Positions 1 to 5,501 of a stretch of 7,625 nucleotides of DNA are shown here, piece by piece. Position 1 is the first letter of the stretch. Each line of letters opens with the position of its first letter. The notes under the pieces were generated by a model, which ran no database searches, was not told the origin of the DNA, and saw only the letters and a list, made by a program, of their open reading frames with translations. The translations under genes were made by a program, and so were the position numbers. This stretch comes from an uncultured Tidjanibacter sp. (GTDB lineage: Bacteria; Bacteroidota; Bacteroidia; Bacteroidales; Rikenellaceae). The stretch covers positions 1-7,625 of the forward strand of contig CAKUKW010000094.1 of NCBI GenBank assembly GCA_934663885.1. Reading direction: 5' to 3'.

Positions 1-813
1 GTCAAGCGATACCCCGTAGATTTCGAATCCCTTTTTATTATATTTGGCGTACGCCTCTTTCAGATACGGCATTTCTGCTATACATGGCCCGCACCAACCT
101 GCCCAGAAGTCTATCAGCACGTATTTGCCTTCGCCGGTATACGATGAAAGCATGGTTTCACGGCCTTCGCGGTCGGGTAGGGTTATTTCCATGAAGGGCT
201 GGCCGATTTCGGTGCGCATCCTGGTCTGGGCGAGTTCCCGCAGCTTACGTGCATAGTTGTTCTCCTGCAATTCTTTGGGGAATTCTTCGAGTTTCGCTAT
301 CGTTCTTCCCCCGTCCCATTTCTTCTCCACTTCGCTGAGTATATACAATCCGAAGAAATTGTCGAGGTTTTTGTCCACTGCTTCTTCCGTGAGCTTGCCG
401 GACTCGTCGATGAAAACTTCGATATCAGGCTCCCCCTCAGCGAAGAATTTTTCCATGAAAGTATTATACGAGTCGTCGAATTCAGAACTCCTGTCGTTGG
501 CAATTGTTCCGGTTACCCGGATGGTACCTTCTGCGATATTACCTGCGACTTTTATTTTGCCGGGCTCGAGGAATACAAGTGCGAAAGGCTCGAAGCCATC
601 GCTCAGCAAGACTGGGGTCGGTTCATCCACGGTACCAGAGAAAGAAAATTTCCCTTCCTTGGATTCGGCCCATTCGATGCCGTTACCATATTCATCCATC
701 ATGGTAACGGTCCCTTCGAGGCCTTCTACGTCACCGGTTATCTTATATGCATTCTTCTGTGAACATCCCGCAGCCATCAGCATCACGGCGGCGATTAATA
801 ATAATTTTTTCAT
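1..813 (-). CDS. TlpA-like thiol-disulfide lipoprotein, DUF4369 + thioredoxin (C-terminus cut by window edge)
   Basis: This reading frame of 271 codons is open to the left window edge, so the C-terminus is missing. Residues 1-17 form a lipoprotein signal (MKKLLLIAAV, then LMAAGC) with the lipidated Cys at 17. The next residues, SQKN, show no obvious surface-export signal, so a periplasm-facing anchor is likely. Residues about 20-110 are a beta-rich DUF4369-type domain (ITGDVEGLEG at the start), about 115-200 a helical linker, and from about 203 an AhpC/TSA-thioredoxin fold begins. FWAGWCGPC carries the redox pair C241/C244. The cut falls just after GVSLD, so the cis-proline loop is not visible. 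Known family role: reducing or isomerising protein disulfides, or handling oxidised thiols, in the envelope. The exact substrate cannot be read from sequence. It is a paralogue of the gene at 962-2014, and a hairpin at 899-946 separates them, so it may have its own promoter in 814-898. The ATG at 813 is preferred because the signal peptide begins there. Confidence 0.9.
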   Translation of the reverse strand, partial: MKKLLLIAAVMLMAAGCSQKNAYKITGDVEGLEGTVTMMDEYGNGIEWAESKEGKFSFSGTVDEPTPVLLSDGFEPFALVFLEPGKIKVAGNIAEGTIRVTGTIANDRSSEFDDSYNTFMEKFFAEGEPDIEVFIDESGKLTEEAVDKNLDNFFGLYILSEVEKKWDGGRTIAKLEEFPKELQENNYARKLRELAQTRMRTEIGQPFMEITLPDREGRETMLSSYTGEGKYVLIDFWAGWCGPCIAEMPYLKEAYAKYNKKGFEIYGVSLD

Positions 814-898
814 TTTATTAACCTCTATTGGTAAGGGTGTAAAAATAGGCTTATTTAACCAGAACGGCAAATTTTAAAGGCTATTCTTAATCAGGGGT

Positions 899-946
899 TA
901 AAATACATGTTCCGCACGTTACATAGCGTGCGGAACATATATTTTA
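899..946 (-). terminator. Long hairpin, probable (bidirectional) intrinsic terminator after the 962-2014 gene
   Basis: A perfect 12-bp inverted repeat, ATGTTCCGCACG (907-918) and its complement (927-938), surrounds an 8-base loop. Past a single mismatch (906/939) the flanks remain complementary to 899 and 946, with A-rich sequence on one side and T-rich on the other. Read on the minus strand, the stem is followed by GTATTTTAA, so it fits a Rho-independent terminator for the lipoprotein gene ending at 962. The layout is symmetric and could also work on the plus strand. The U-tract is interrupted, so efficiency is uncertain. An operator or mRNA 3'-end stabiliser is the alternative reading. Confidence 0.65.
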
Positions 947-961
947 ATACTTCTTATGGTT

Positions 962-2014
962 TCAAATTACCTCCAAGATTTCTTCATGCACATTGAAAAT
1001 ATCGTTCAATTTCTTCTCCAGTTCTTTTTCGCGCAGGTTCCTGGCTACGATGGTTCCATCGGGAGCTATAAGGAAGCTGGCAGGAATACTGGATACTCCG
1101 TATAGGTCGACGGGAGGGGTGTCCCAACGCGTCAGGGAGCTGACATGATACCAGTTCATCTTGTTATTCTTTACGCAGTTTGTCCAATTGTCCCGTGAGC
1201 CGTCCAGCGAAACGCCAAATATCTCAAACCCCTTGTCGTGGTACTGTTCATAAGCCGACAGAAGGTACGGAAGTTCCGCCATACACGGTCCGCACCACGA
1301 AGCCCAGAAATCCAGCAGTACGTATTTCTCCCCGGCTAAAACCGACGACAGCGCTGTTTCGTTGCCCTCCATGTCGGGAAGGGCGAAATCTATATACCGG
1401 TTGCCTACCGCGGTCTTCAACTGCGCTTGTGCTTTGGATCTCATTTCGGTTATGATCTCCATCTTCTGGTACTGCTCAGGTATTTTATCCAGTGTAATGA
1501 GCAACTCTGCCGGTTCGATGCTATGATAATTGCCGCGCAGCAGGTATATTCCGAACATATTGTCAAGGTTCTCATCGATATTCCTGGTTACGATAGCTTC
1601 CCTTTCTTCGATAATCTTTTCACTATCGTCCGGAGAAGAGCCGAGACGCTCCCACATGGCGTTATCCACTTCCATGTGCTCATTCCATTTGTCATGAGCG
1701 TCCGTCCCAGAGATGGTTATATCGGCATTGCTGCCCTCAATCCTGCCGCTGACTTTTATGTTTGACCCGTTTTCAAGGAATAGAAGGCCCAGACGGCCTG
1801 TTTCTGTGGTCAGTACGTATATGTCTGCATATTCGACCGTGCCTTTCATACTGAACTTGCCTTCGGTGGCTTCTGTTTCCGCTACCACCGAATCTCCGTG
1901 CCTGATCATAACCTTACCGGAAAGGCCTTCCACGTCTCCCTCGACGGTATATCCTTTTTTACCGCATCCTACGGCGAGTATGGACAATGCAGCTATTATC
2001 AATAATTTCCTCAT
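962..2014 (-). CDS. TlpA-like thiol-disulfide oxidoreductase lipoprotein (DUF4369 + thioredoxin)
   Basis: This complete 350-residue protein starts at ATG 2014 and stops with TGA. The signal MRKLLIIAAL...LAVGC places the lipid Cys at 17, predicting a membrane-anchored protein facing the periplasm. Residues about 20-105 form a DUF4369-type beta domain, with VEGDVEG at the start and repeated short strands. Residues 110-200 are mostly helical and charged. Residues about 203-345 are an AhpC/TSA-thioredoxin domain with FWASWCGPC (C241, C244), FGVSLDG at 266-272 and the cis-proline in SSIPASFL (P311). Members of the TlpA/ResA group reduce disulfides in envelope proteins or cytochrome c precursors. 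Which target applies here is not shown, and no cytochrome maturation gene is nearby. It lies 33 bp downstream of the DUF4369-only gene and is probably co-transcribed with it. A strong hairpin follows the stop. An extra Cys at 280 in the thioredoxin domain is not part of the CxxC motif. Confidence 0.93.
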   Translation of the reverse strand: MRKLLIIAALSILAVGCGKKGYTVEGDVEGLSGKVMIRHGDSVVAETEATEGKFSMKGTVEYADIYVLTTETGRLGLLFLENGSNIKVSGRIEGSNADITISGTDAHDKWNEHMEVDNAMWERLGSSPDDSEKIIEEREAIVTRNIDENLDNMFGIYLLRGNYHSIEPAELLITLDKIPEQYQKMEIITEMRSKAQAQLKTAVGNRYIDFALPDMEGNETALSSVLAGEKYVLLDFWASWCGPCMAELPYLLSAYEQYHDKGFEIFGVSLDGSRDNWTNCVKNNKMNWYHVSSLTRWDTPPVDLYGVSSIPASFLIAPDGTIVARNLREKELEKKLNDIFNVHEEILEVI

Positions 2015-2047
2015 AATGTATTGGATCTTTAAAAGTTTATAGAATAA

Positions 2048-2707
2048 TTACATGTTCTGGTTTTCCGGCTCTTCCGTCTTCGGCTCGAAACGTTTTCTTG
2101 TGCTTTTGTACAAAGATGTTTCTTTAAGCCTCACCGGCACCTTATCCAAAATAGTTAAAACAGTTTCATTCGAGGTGTGGGATGACGGCTGGGGTATCGA
2201 CAGTAAGTATGTACCCAGTATATTGTCTATGTTTCTCTGAGCGGCATCAAGGATTAAAAGCTCTTGCTGCTGTATCACTGAATCACGCTCCTCCGCGCTT
2301 TTCGCGCGCCTGACTTCTGCCATGGATTCCATCAGTCTATTTCCCAGCGCCATAAACTCTTCATTGGCCTCGGATCCCGTAACCGTAAAGACCCTTTCCC
2401 CCGGCTTGATTTTAGTTATACTTCCTGTTATATTGAGCGTATCGTCTTCATCGACAAGTATCATCATAGGGAGCCGTTTTGCCAGTATCATATAAGCGCC
2501 GGGCTCCGGGAGTTCGCCCGAAAGCGTAAATTTACCTTCGGTTGCCTGCGCTACGTTTACGGTGTCGATGCCTTTAAGAAAATAAATTTCACCGTCAGCC
2601 CCTTCTATGTCTCCGGTTATGACGTAATTTGATTTCGGCACGCCCGCACAGTTAACCATTACTGCAGCCAGTCCGGCAATAGCCAGGATTATTGATATCT
2701 TTTTCAT
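2048..2707 (-). CDS. DUF4369-type lipoprotein lacking the thioredoxin domain
   Basis: This 219-residue protein (ATG 2707, TAA stop) aligns by eye with the N-terminal halves of the two neighbouring TlpA-like lipoproteins. Shared landmarks are ITGDIEGADGE near the start, ATEGKFTLSG at about 55-64, NIDNILGTYLL at about 159-169 (compare NLDNMFGIYLL next door) and ILDKVP near 187 (compare TLDKIP). It then ends in a hydrophilic tail (EPKTEEPENQNM) where the paralogues enter the thioredoxin fold, so there is no CxxC and no redox activity is predicted. The N-terminus is a signal of about 20 residues ending VMVNC. Cys20 is the likely lipidation site, but Asn at -1 is unusual for signal peptidase II. 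I see no remnant of a thioredoxin domain in the 33 bp before the next gene, so a simple recent frameshift is unlikely. It could bind the same partner as its paralogues or act as a non-catalytic subunit; that is inference. Confidence 0.85.
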   Translation of the reverse strand: MKKISIILAIAGLAAVMVNCAGVPKSNYVITGDIEGADGEIYFLKGIDTVNVAQATEGKFTLSGELPEPGAYMILAKRLPMMILVDEDDTLNITGSITKIKPGERVFTVTGSEANEEFMALGNRLMESMAEVRRAKSAEERDSVIQQQELLILDAAQRNIDNILGTYLLSIPQPSSHTSNETVLTILDKVPVRLKETSLYKSTRKRFEPKTEEPENQNM

Positions 2708-2768
2708 CGGTATGAGTTTTTAATATATTTCGTATCGCTAAAGCATGCCGGGTATAAACACTAAGAAA

Positions 2769-3377
2769 CTACTTCCGCCCGGAGTTTTTAGGTTTGGTTT
2801 TTATTTCCCTTTCCGGGTTTTCCGCCAGGAACTTTCCCCAGCTTTTGCCTTTCCCGGATTTCCTCGCTGTGCTTGGTTGGTGGATAGGCGAAGATGTTAC
2901 GAAATAGTGGCAGAGGGCTACAGCCAGGCCATCCGTTGCGTCGAGCCGTTTAGGGTTATATTCAATACCCAACATACTCTTCAGCATTGAGGCCACCTGC
3001 TCTTTTGCCGCTCCGCCGGCCCCGGTTATCGACTGTTTAATGCGCCTCGGTGCATATTCGAAAACCTGGAGGTCGTAATTTAGCGCCGCGGCCATCGCCA
3101 CCCCCTGCGCCCTTCCCAGTTTAAGCATACTCTGAACATTTTCGCCGAAAAAGGGCGACTCCAGCGCCACTTCGTCAGGCCGGTATTCTTCGATAAGGGC
3201 CGACACCCTGCGGAAGATATGCTGCAGTTTTTTATATGGGTCCTTCAGTTTGTGGAGCTCTATGTCGCCGATGACCATGCATCTGACGTTCTTGCCCGAT
3301 ATCTCCAGTACTCCATACCCCATACGGTTGGTGCCGGGGTCGATGCCCATTATCCTTTTTGTAGCCGGCGATGACAT
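2769..3377 (-). CDS. ruvC: Crossover junction endodeoxyribonuclease RuvC
   Basis: RuvC is the cytoplasmic dimeric nuclease that cuts Holliday junctions symmetrically after RuvAB branch migration, in recombination and repair. The 202-residue product has the RNase H-like fold with all four acidic active-site positions: D13 in GIDPGT, E73 in ALESPFF, and D146 and D149 in DATDGLAVALCHY. These match E. coli D7, E66, D138 and D141. FFGENVQSMLKLGRAQG (76-92) is the typical helix region that contacts DNA and the dimer partner. The protein is slightly longer than the usual 170-190 residues because of a basic, Ser/Lys-rich tail after about residue 160, which may add DNA affinity. The ATG at 3377 leaves only 6 bp from the stop of lpxD, so the two are surely co-transcribed. 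No ruvA or ruvB is in the window. Confidence 0.97.
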   Translation of the reverse strand: MSSPATKRIMGIDPGTNRMGYGVLEISGKNVRCMVIGDIELHKLKDPYKKLQHIFRRVSALIEEYRPDEVALESPFFGENVQSMLKLGRAQGVAMAAALNYDLQVFEYAPRRIKQSITGAGGAAKEQVASMLKSMLGIEYNPKRLDATDGLAVALCHYFVTSSPIHQPSTARKSGKGKSWGKFLAENPEREIKTKPKNSGRK

Positions 3378-3383
3378 TATACG

Positions 3384-4424
3384 CTAAAGTTTTTCTTCCT
3401 GCAGTTTTTTCAACTCTTTTTCCATCCTGTATATCGTTTTGCTCAGGTCAGGAAGGTTGCGGAAAACCGCATGGGAGCGGTGGAACTTGCTGACCGGCAT
3501 TGCAGGGTAGCCGAAATAAACGCCGTCTTCCGGTATGTTGTTCGACACCCCGGCCTTCGAGCCAACCTGAGCGCGGTCGCCGACCGAAAGGTGCCCCGCG
3601 ATTCCTACCTGCCCCCCCAGCATACAGCTCCTGCCAACCTTGCTGGTGCCTGCAATACCTACGAGGGCCGCAGCCACGCTGTTTTCTCCTATGACGACAT
3701 TGTGTCCTACCTGGATGAGGTTGTCGAGTTTAACCCCTCTTTTTATTAGTGTGGATCCCATGGTGGCGCGGTCGATACATGTGTTGGCGCCTATATCCAC
3801 GTTGTCTTCTATTACAACGTTGCCAATCTGCGGTATCTTGTGGTACTCTCCCTTTTCATCGGGAGCGAAACCGAAACCGTCCGCCCCAATCACTGCGCCC
3901 GCGTTTATGACGACATTGTTTCCTATAACGCAGCCTTCGTATATTTTAACTCCGGCGAATATCGTGACATTGTCGCCCAAGCGCACATTCTCGCCAATAT
4001 AGCAATTGGGATACACGGAAAAATTATCGCCTGCCGTAACGCCTTTTTCTATTACGGTAAAACTCCCTATATAACAATCCTTACCAAGGGTGGCCTGCGG
4101 GTGTATGTCCGCTTTTTCGCTGATTCCCGTTTTGCGGGGCTTATTGGCGGCGTAGAGCTCCAGCAGTTTGGCGAAAGCGCCGTAAGCGTCATCCACTTTA
4201 ATCAATGTGGCCCTGACAGGCTCCTTGGGCTCGAAGGATTTATTGACAATCACTATTGTAGAAAGGGTGGAATATATGTACGGCTCGTACTTTGGATTGG
4301 AGAGGAATGAAAGGGCCATGGGCCTTCCTTCTTCTATCTTCGCGAAATCGGAAACCGTTGCTTCCTTATCCCCCATGATTTCCCCGCCCAGGAAACCGGC
4401 AATCATTTCTGCTGTAAACTGCAT
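3384..4424 (-). CDS. lpxD: UDP-3-O-acylglucosamine N-acyltransferase LpxD
   Basis: LpxD transfers a 3-hydroxyacyl chain from acyl carrier protein to the 2-amino group of UDP-3-O-acyl-glucosamine, the third step of lipid A synthesis, in the cytoplasm. The 346 residues match the family length (341 in E. coli). Residues 1-100 are the uridine-binding N-terminal domain (with LSFLSNPKY at 38-46). Residues about 103-310 are a left-handed parallel beta-helix of hexapeptide repeats (IGENVRLGDNVTI and similar), including the hallmark GADGFGF (180-186). Residues about 325-346 are a charged C-terminal helix for the trimer and ACP contact. The predicted catalytic base is H241 in IQVGHNV, equivalent to E. 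coli H239. It is followed 6 bp later by ruvC. No lpxA, lpxC or fabZ is present, unlike the usual lipid A clusters. The ATG at 4424 gives the normal family N-terminus. Confidence 0.97.
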   Translation of the reverse strand: MQFTAEMIAGFLGGEIMGDKEATVSDFAKIEEGRPMALSFLSNPKYEPYIYSTLSTIVIVNKSFEPKEPVRATLIKVDDAYGAFAKLLELYAANKPRKTGISEKADIHPQATLGKDCYIGSFTVIEKGVTAGDNFSVYPNCYIGENVRLGDNVTIFAGVKIYEGCVIGNNVVINAGAVIGADGFGFAPDEKGEYHKIPQIGNVVIEDNVDIGANTCIDRATMGSTLIKRGVKLDNLIQVGHNVVIGENSVAAALVGIAGTSKVGRSCMLGGQVGIAGHLSVGDRAQVGSKAGVSNNIPEDGVYFGYPAMPVSKFHRSHAVFRNLPDLSKTIYRMEKELKKLQEEKL

Positions 4425-4476
4425 ATCGTATTATAATTTATTTGTTTTGTAGTATTTATGAGCTGCAATATACAGC

Positions 4477-4488
4477 ACTGAATTCAGT
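4477..4488. repeat. Perfect 12-bp palindrome in the spacer upstream of lpxD
   Basis: ACTGAATTCAGT is a perfect self-complementary 12-mer in the 68-bp spacer between the redox-protein gene (stop at 4493) and lpxD (start at 4424). It has no loop and no T-run beside it, so it is not a classical terminator. It could be a dimeric regulator site, or chance. The rest of the spacer is AT-rich, and I find no good promoter boxes for lpxD in it. Confidence 0.35.
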
Positions 4489-4492
4489 TCCA

Positions 4493-4930
4493 CTATACTT
4501 CTTGCTGCTCCGGGTCGGTAAGGTATTTGCTTATAATCCGTGCGGAGGTACGCACATATTCCATGCAGGGTTTAGGTAATTTCCCTTCGGGAAGTCCCGG
4601 TTCCATACCGCGGAGTTGCCTGCATATTATGGAGCCGTTCTCTTTTGCGAACTCTTCGGCCAGCATTTTTACGTTTGCAGTGGCGGCTTTTTTCTTTTCT
4701 ATATCTTTCGGATCGATGCTACCGCTCTTCATCCCTGCTGCCATGGACATTGCGCATACGGTGCCGCAAACTTGCCTCATACCCGCCAGCCCTCCTCCGA
4801 ACGGCGAAGAGATACTGAAAGCCGTGTCTGCATCAAGCCCCAATAGGTCGGCGTAGGCCCCGAACACCGACTGCGCGCAGTTATATCCGCTGTTGAAAAG
4901 CTCCACCGCTTTTTCTTCCCTGTCCTCCAC
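4493..4930 (-). CDS. C_GCAxxG_C_C family redox protein
   Basis: This 145-residue soluble protein has no signal peptide. It carries the pattern that names the family: C18 in GYNCAQSVF, a glycine-rich loop SPFGGGLAG (42-50), then VCGTVCA with C55 and C59, C103 in IICRQL, and C122 in KPCMEYV. The five conserved cysteines suggest a metal or cluster site or a redox relay. The family is known mainly from anaerobes, and its biochemical role is, to my knowledge, undefined. The start is GTG at 4930. Only four sense codons (TAC TGG AAG ATC) lie between it and the in-frame TGA that is also the coaD stop, none of them a start codon, and the first internal ATG (residue 51) would remove the first cysteine. 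The gene begins 12 bp after coaD, so they are likely co-transcribed. Function should not be inferred beyond redox or metal binding. Confidence 0.9.
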   Translation of the reverse strand: MEDREEKAVELFNSGYNCAQSVFGAYADLLGLDADTAFSISSPFGGGLAGMRQVCGTVCAMSMAAGMKSGSIDPKDIEKKKAATANVKMLAEEFAKENGSIICRQLRGMEPGLPEGKLPKPCMEYVRTSARIISKYLTDPEQQEV

Positions 4931-4942
4931 GATCTTCCAGTA

Positions 4943-5410
4943 TCAGATATAGTCCTTAATATTAATATTGCTGGGCATAAGGTCTGTAGGGTCGCCGCCG
5001 AAACTTATCAGTTCCCTTATCATGCTGGACGATATCGCCACGTATTGGGGTGGGGTAAACAGAAGTACGGTGATAATCTCAGGAAAAAGTTTCTGGTTTA
5101 CGATCATCATATTCCGCTCGTATTCATAGTCGACGGTATTTCGCATACCCCTGAGCAGGAACTGTGCTCCTATTTTGCGGCAGAAGTCACCCGTCAGCCC
5201 GTCGTATACCATTACCTCCACAAGAGGATGTCCTTTGTAAAGGTCGCACACGAGCCTTTTACGGTTATGCACCGAAAGAAGCCCGTTCTTTTCCGTATTG
5301 GAACCAATGCCTATTACTATTTTATCGAATATCTTCAGTCCGTCTTCGACTATAGCCTGGTGTCCAAGTGTGAAAGGGTCGAAAGAGCCTGGAAACAACG
5401 CGGTTTTCAT
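4943..5410 (-). CDS. coaD: Phosphopantetheine adenylyltransferase CoaD
   Basis: CoaD joins ATP and 4'-phosphopantetheine to give dephospho-CoA and pyrophosphate, the penultimate and often rate-controlling step of CoA synthesis, as a cytoplasmic hexamer. The 155 residues match the usual size (about 160). The nucleotidyltransferase signature is complete: FPGSFDPFTLGH (6-17) with the TxGH motif ending at H17, FLLRGMRN (84-91) carrying the arginines that hold phosphates, the DYEYE stretch (94-98), and ISSSMIRE (126-133), the ISSxxxR motif. The ATG at 5410 places the Rossmann strand KTALFPGSF directly at the N-terminus, as in homologues. It lies 91 bp after glyS across an inverted-repeat spacer and 12 bp before the C_GCAxxG_C_C gene. 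I see nothing degenerate in it. Confidence 0.97.
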   Translation of the reverse strand: MKTALFPGSFDPFTLGHQAIVEDGLKIFDKIVIGIGSNTEKNGLLSVHNRKRLVCDLYKGHPLVEVMVYDGLTGDFCRKIGAQFLLRGMRNTVDYEYERNMMIVNQKLFPEIITVLLFTPPQYVAISSSMIRELISFGGDPTDLMPSNINIKDYI

Positions 5411-5426
5411 TAAATTACGATTTTCA

Positions 5427-5500
5427 AATTATGAATTATTTCGATGTGCCGGCCGCAACAAGTCAATTCATAATTCATAATTAATAACTCACTAATTATG
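5427..5500. repeat. Cluster of inverted AATTATG repeats in the glyS-coaD spacer
   Basis: The 91-bp spacer contains AATTATG twice (5427-5433 and 5494-5500) and its complement CATAATT twice in tandem (5469-5475 and 5476-5482). A 13-bp arm at 5427-5439 pairs perfectly with 5470-5482. Alternatively, CATAATTA (5476-5483) pairs with TAATTATG (5493-5500) across a 9-base loop. The two hairpins share an arm and exclude each other. The enclosed sequence includes the GC-rich CCGGCCG. No coding potential is apparent. It may be an mRNA processing or weak termination signal between glyS and coaD, or a small dispersed intergenic repeat. Confidence 0.6.
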
Positions 5501-5501
5501 T

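Noticed and set aside
868..876. Minus-strand TAAAATTTG as a -7 box for the left TlpA-like gene
   Set aside because: The internal spacing is one base too long for TAnnTTTG and I find no TTG at -33. A promoter is likely in 814-898 because of the hairpin upstream, but this box is too weak to list.
257..877. 206-residue plus-strand open frame
   Set aside because: It is Ser/Pro-rich and antisense to a clear TlpA-like lipoprotein with signal peptide, lipobox and CGPC.
2708..2768. Promoter or terminator between ruvC and the DUF4369-only gene
   Set aside because: The 61 bp hold AT-rich sequence and a GCATGC palindrome but no hairpin with T-run and no acceptable -33/-7 pair.
2769..3377. RuvC/RuvX as parts of a mobile or defence module (RuvC-like nuclease)
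   Set aside because: Both are ordinary housekeeping proteins with standard lengths and motifs. No effector, repeat array, integrase or transposase is nearby, and the two genes are about 4 kb apart on opposite strands.
3471..4310. Several plus-strand frames of 92-156 residues over lpxD
   Set aside because: All are antisense to an intact LpxD; the hexapeptide-repeat codons generate open antisense frames.
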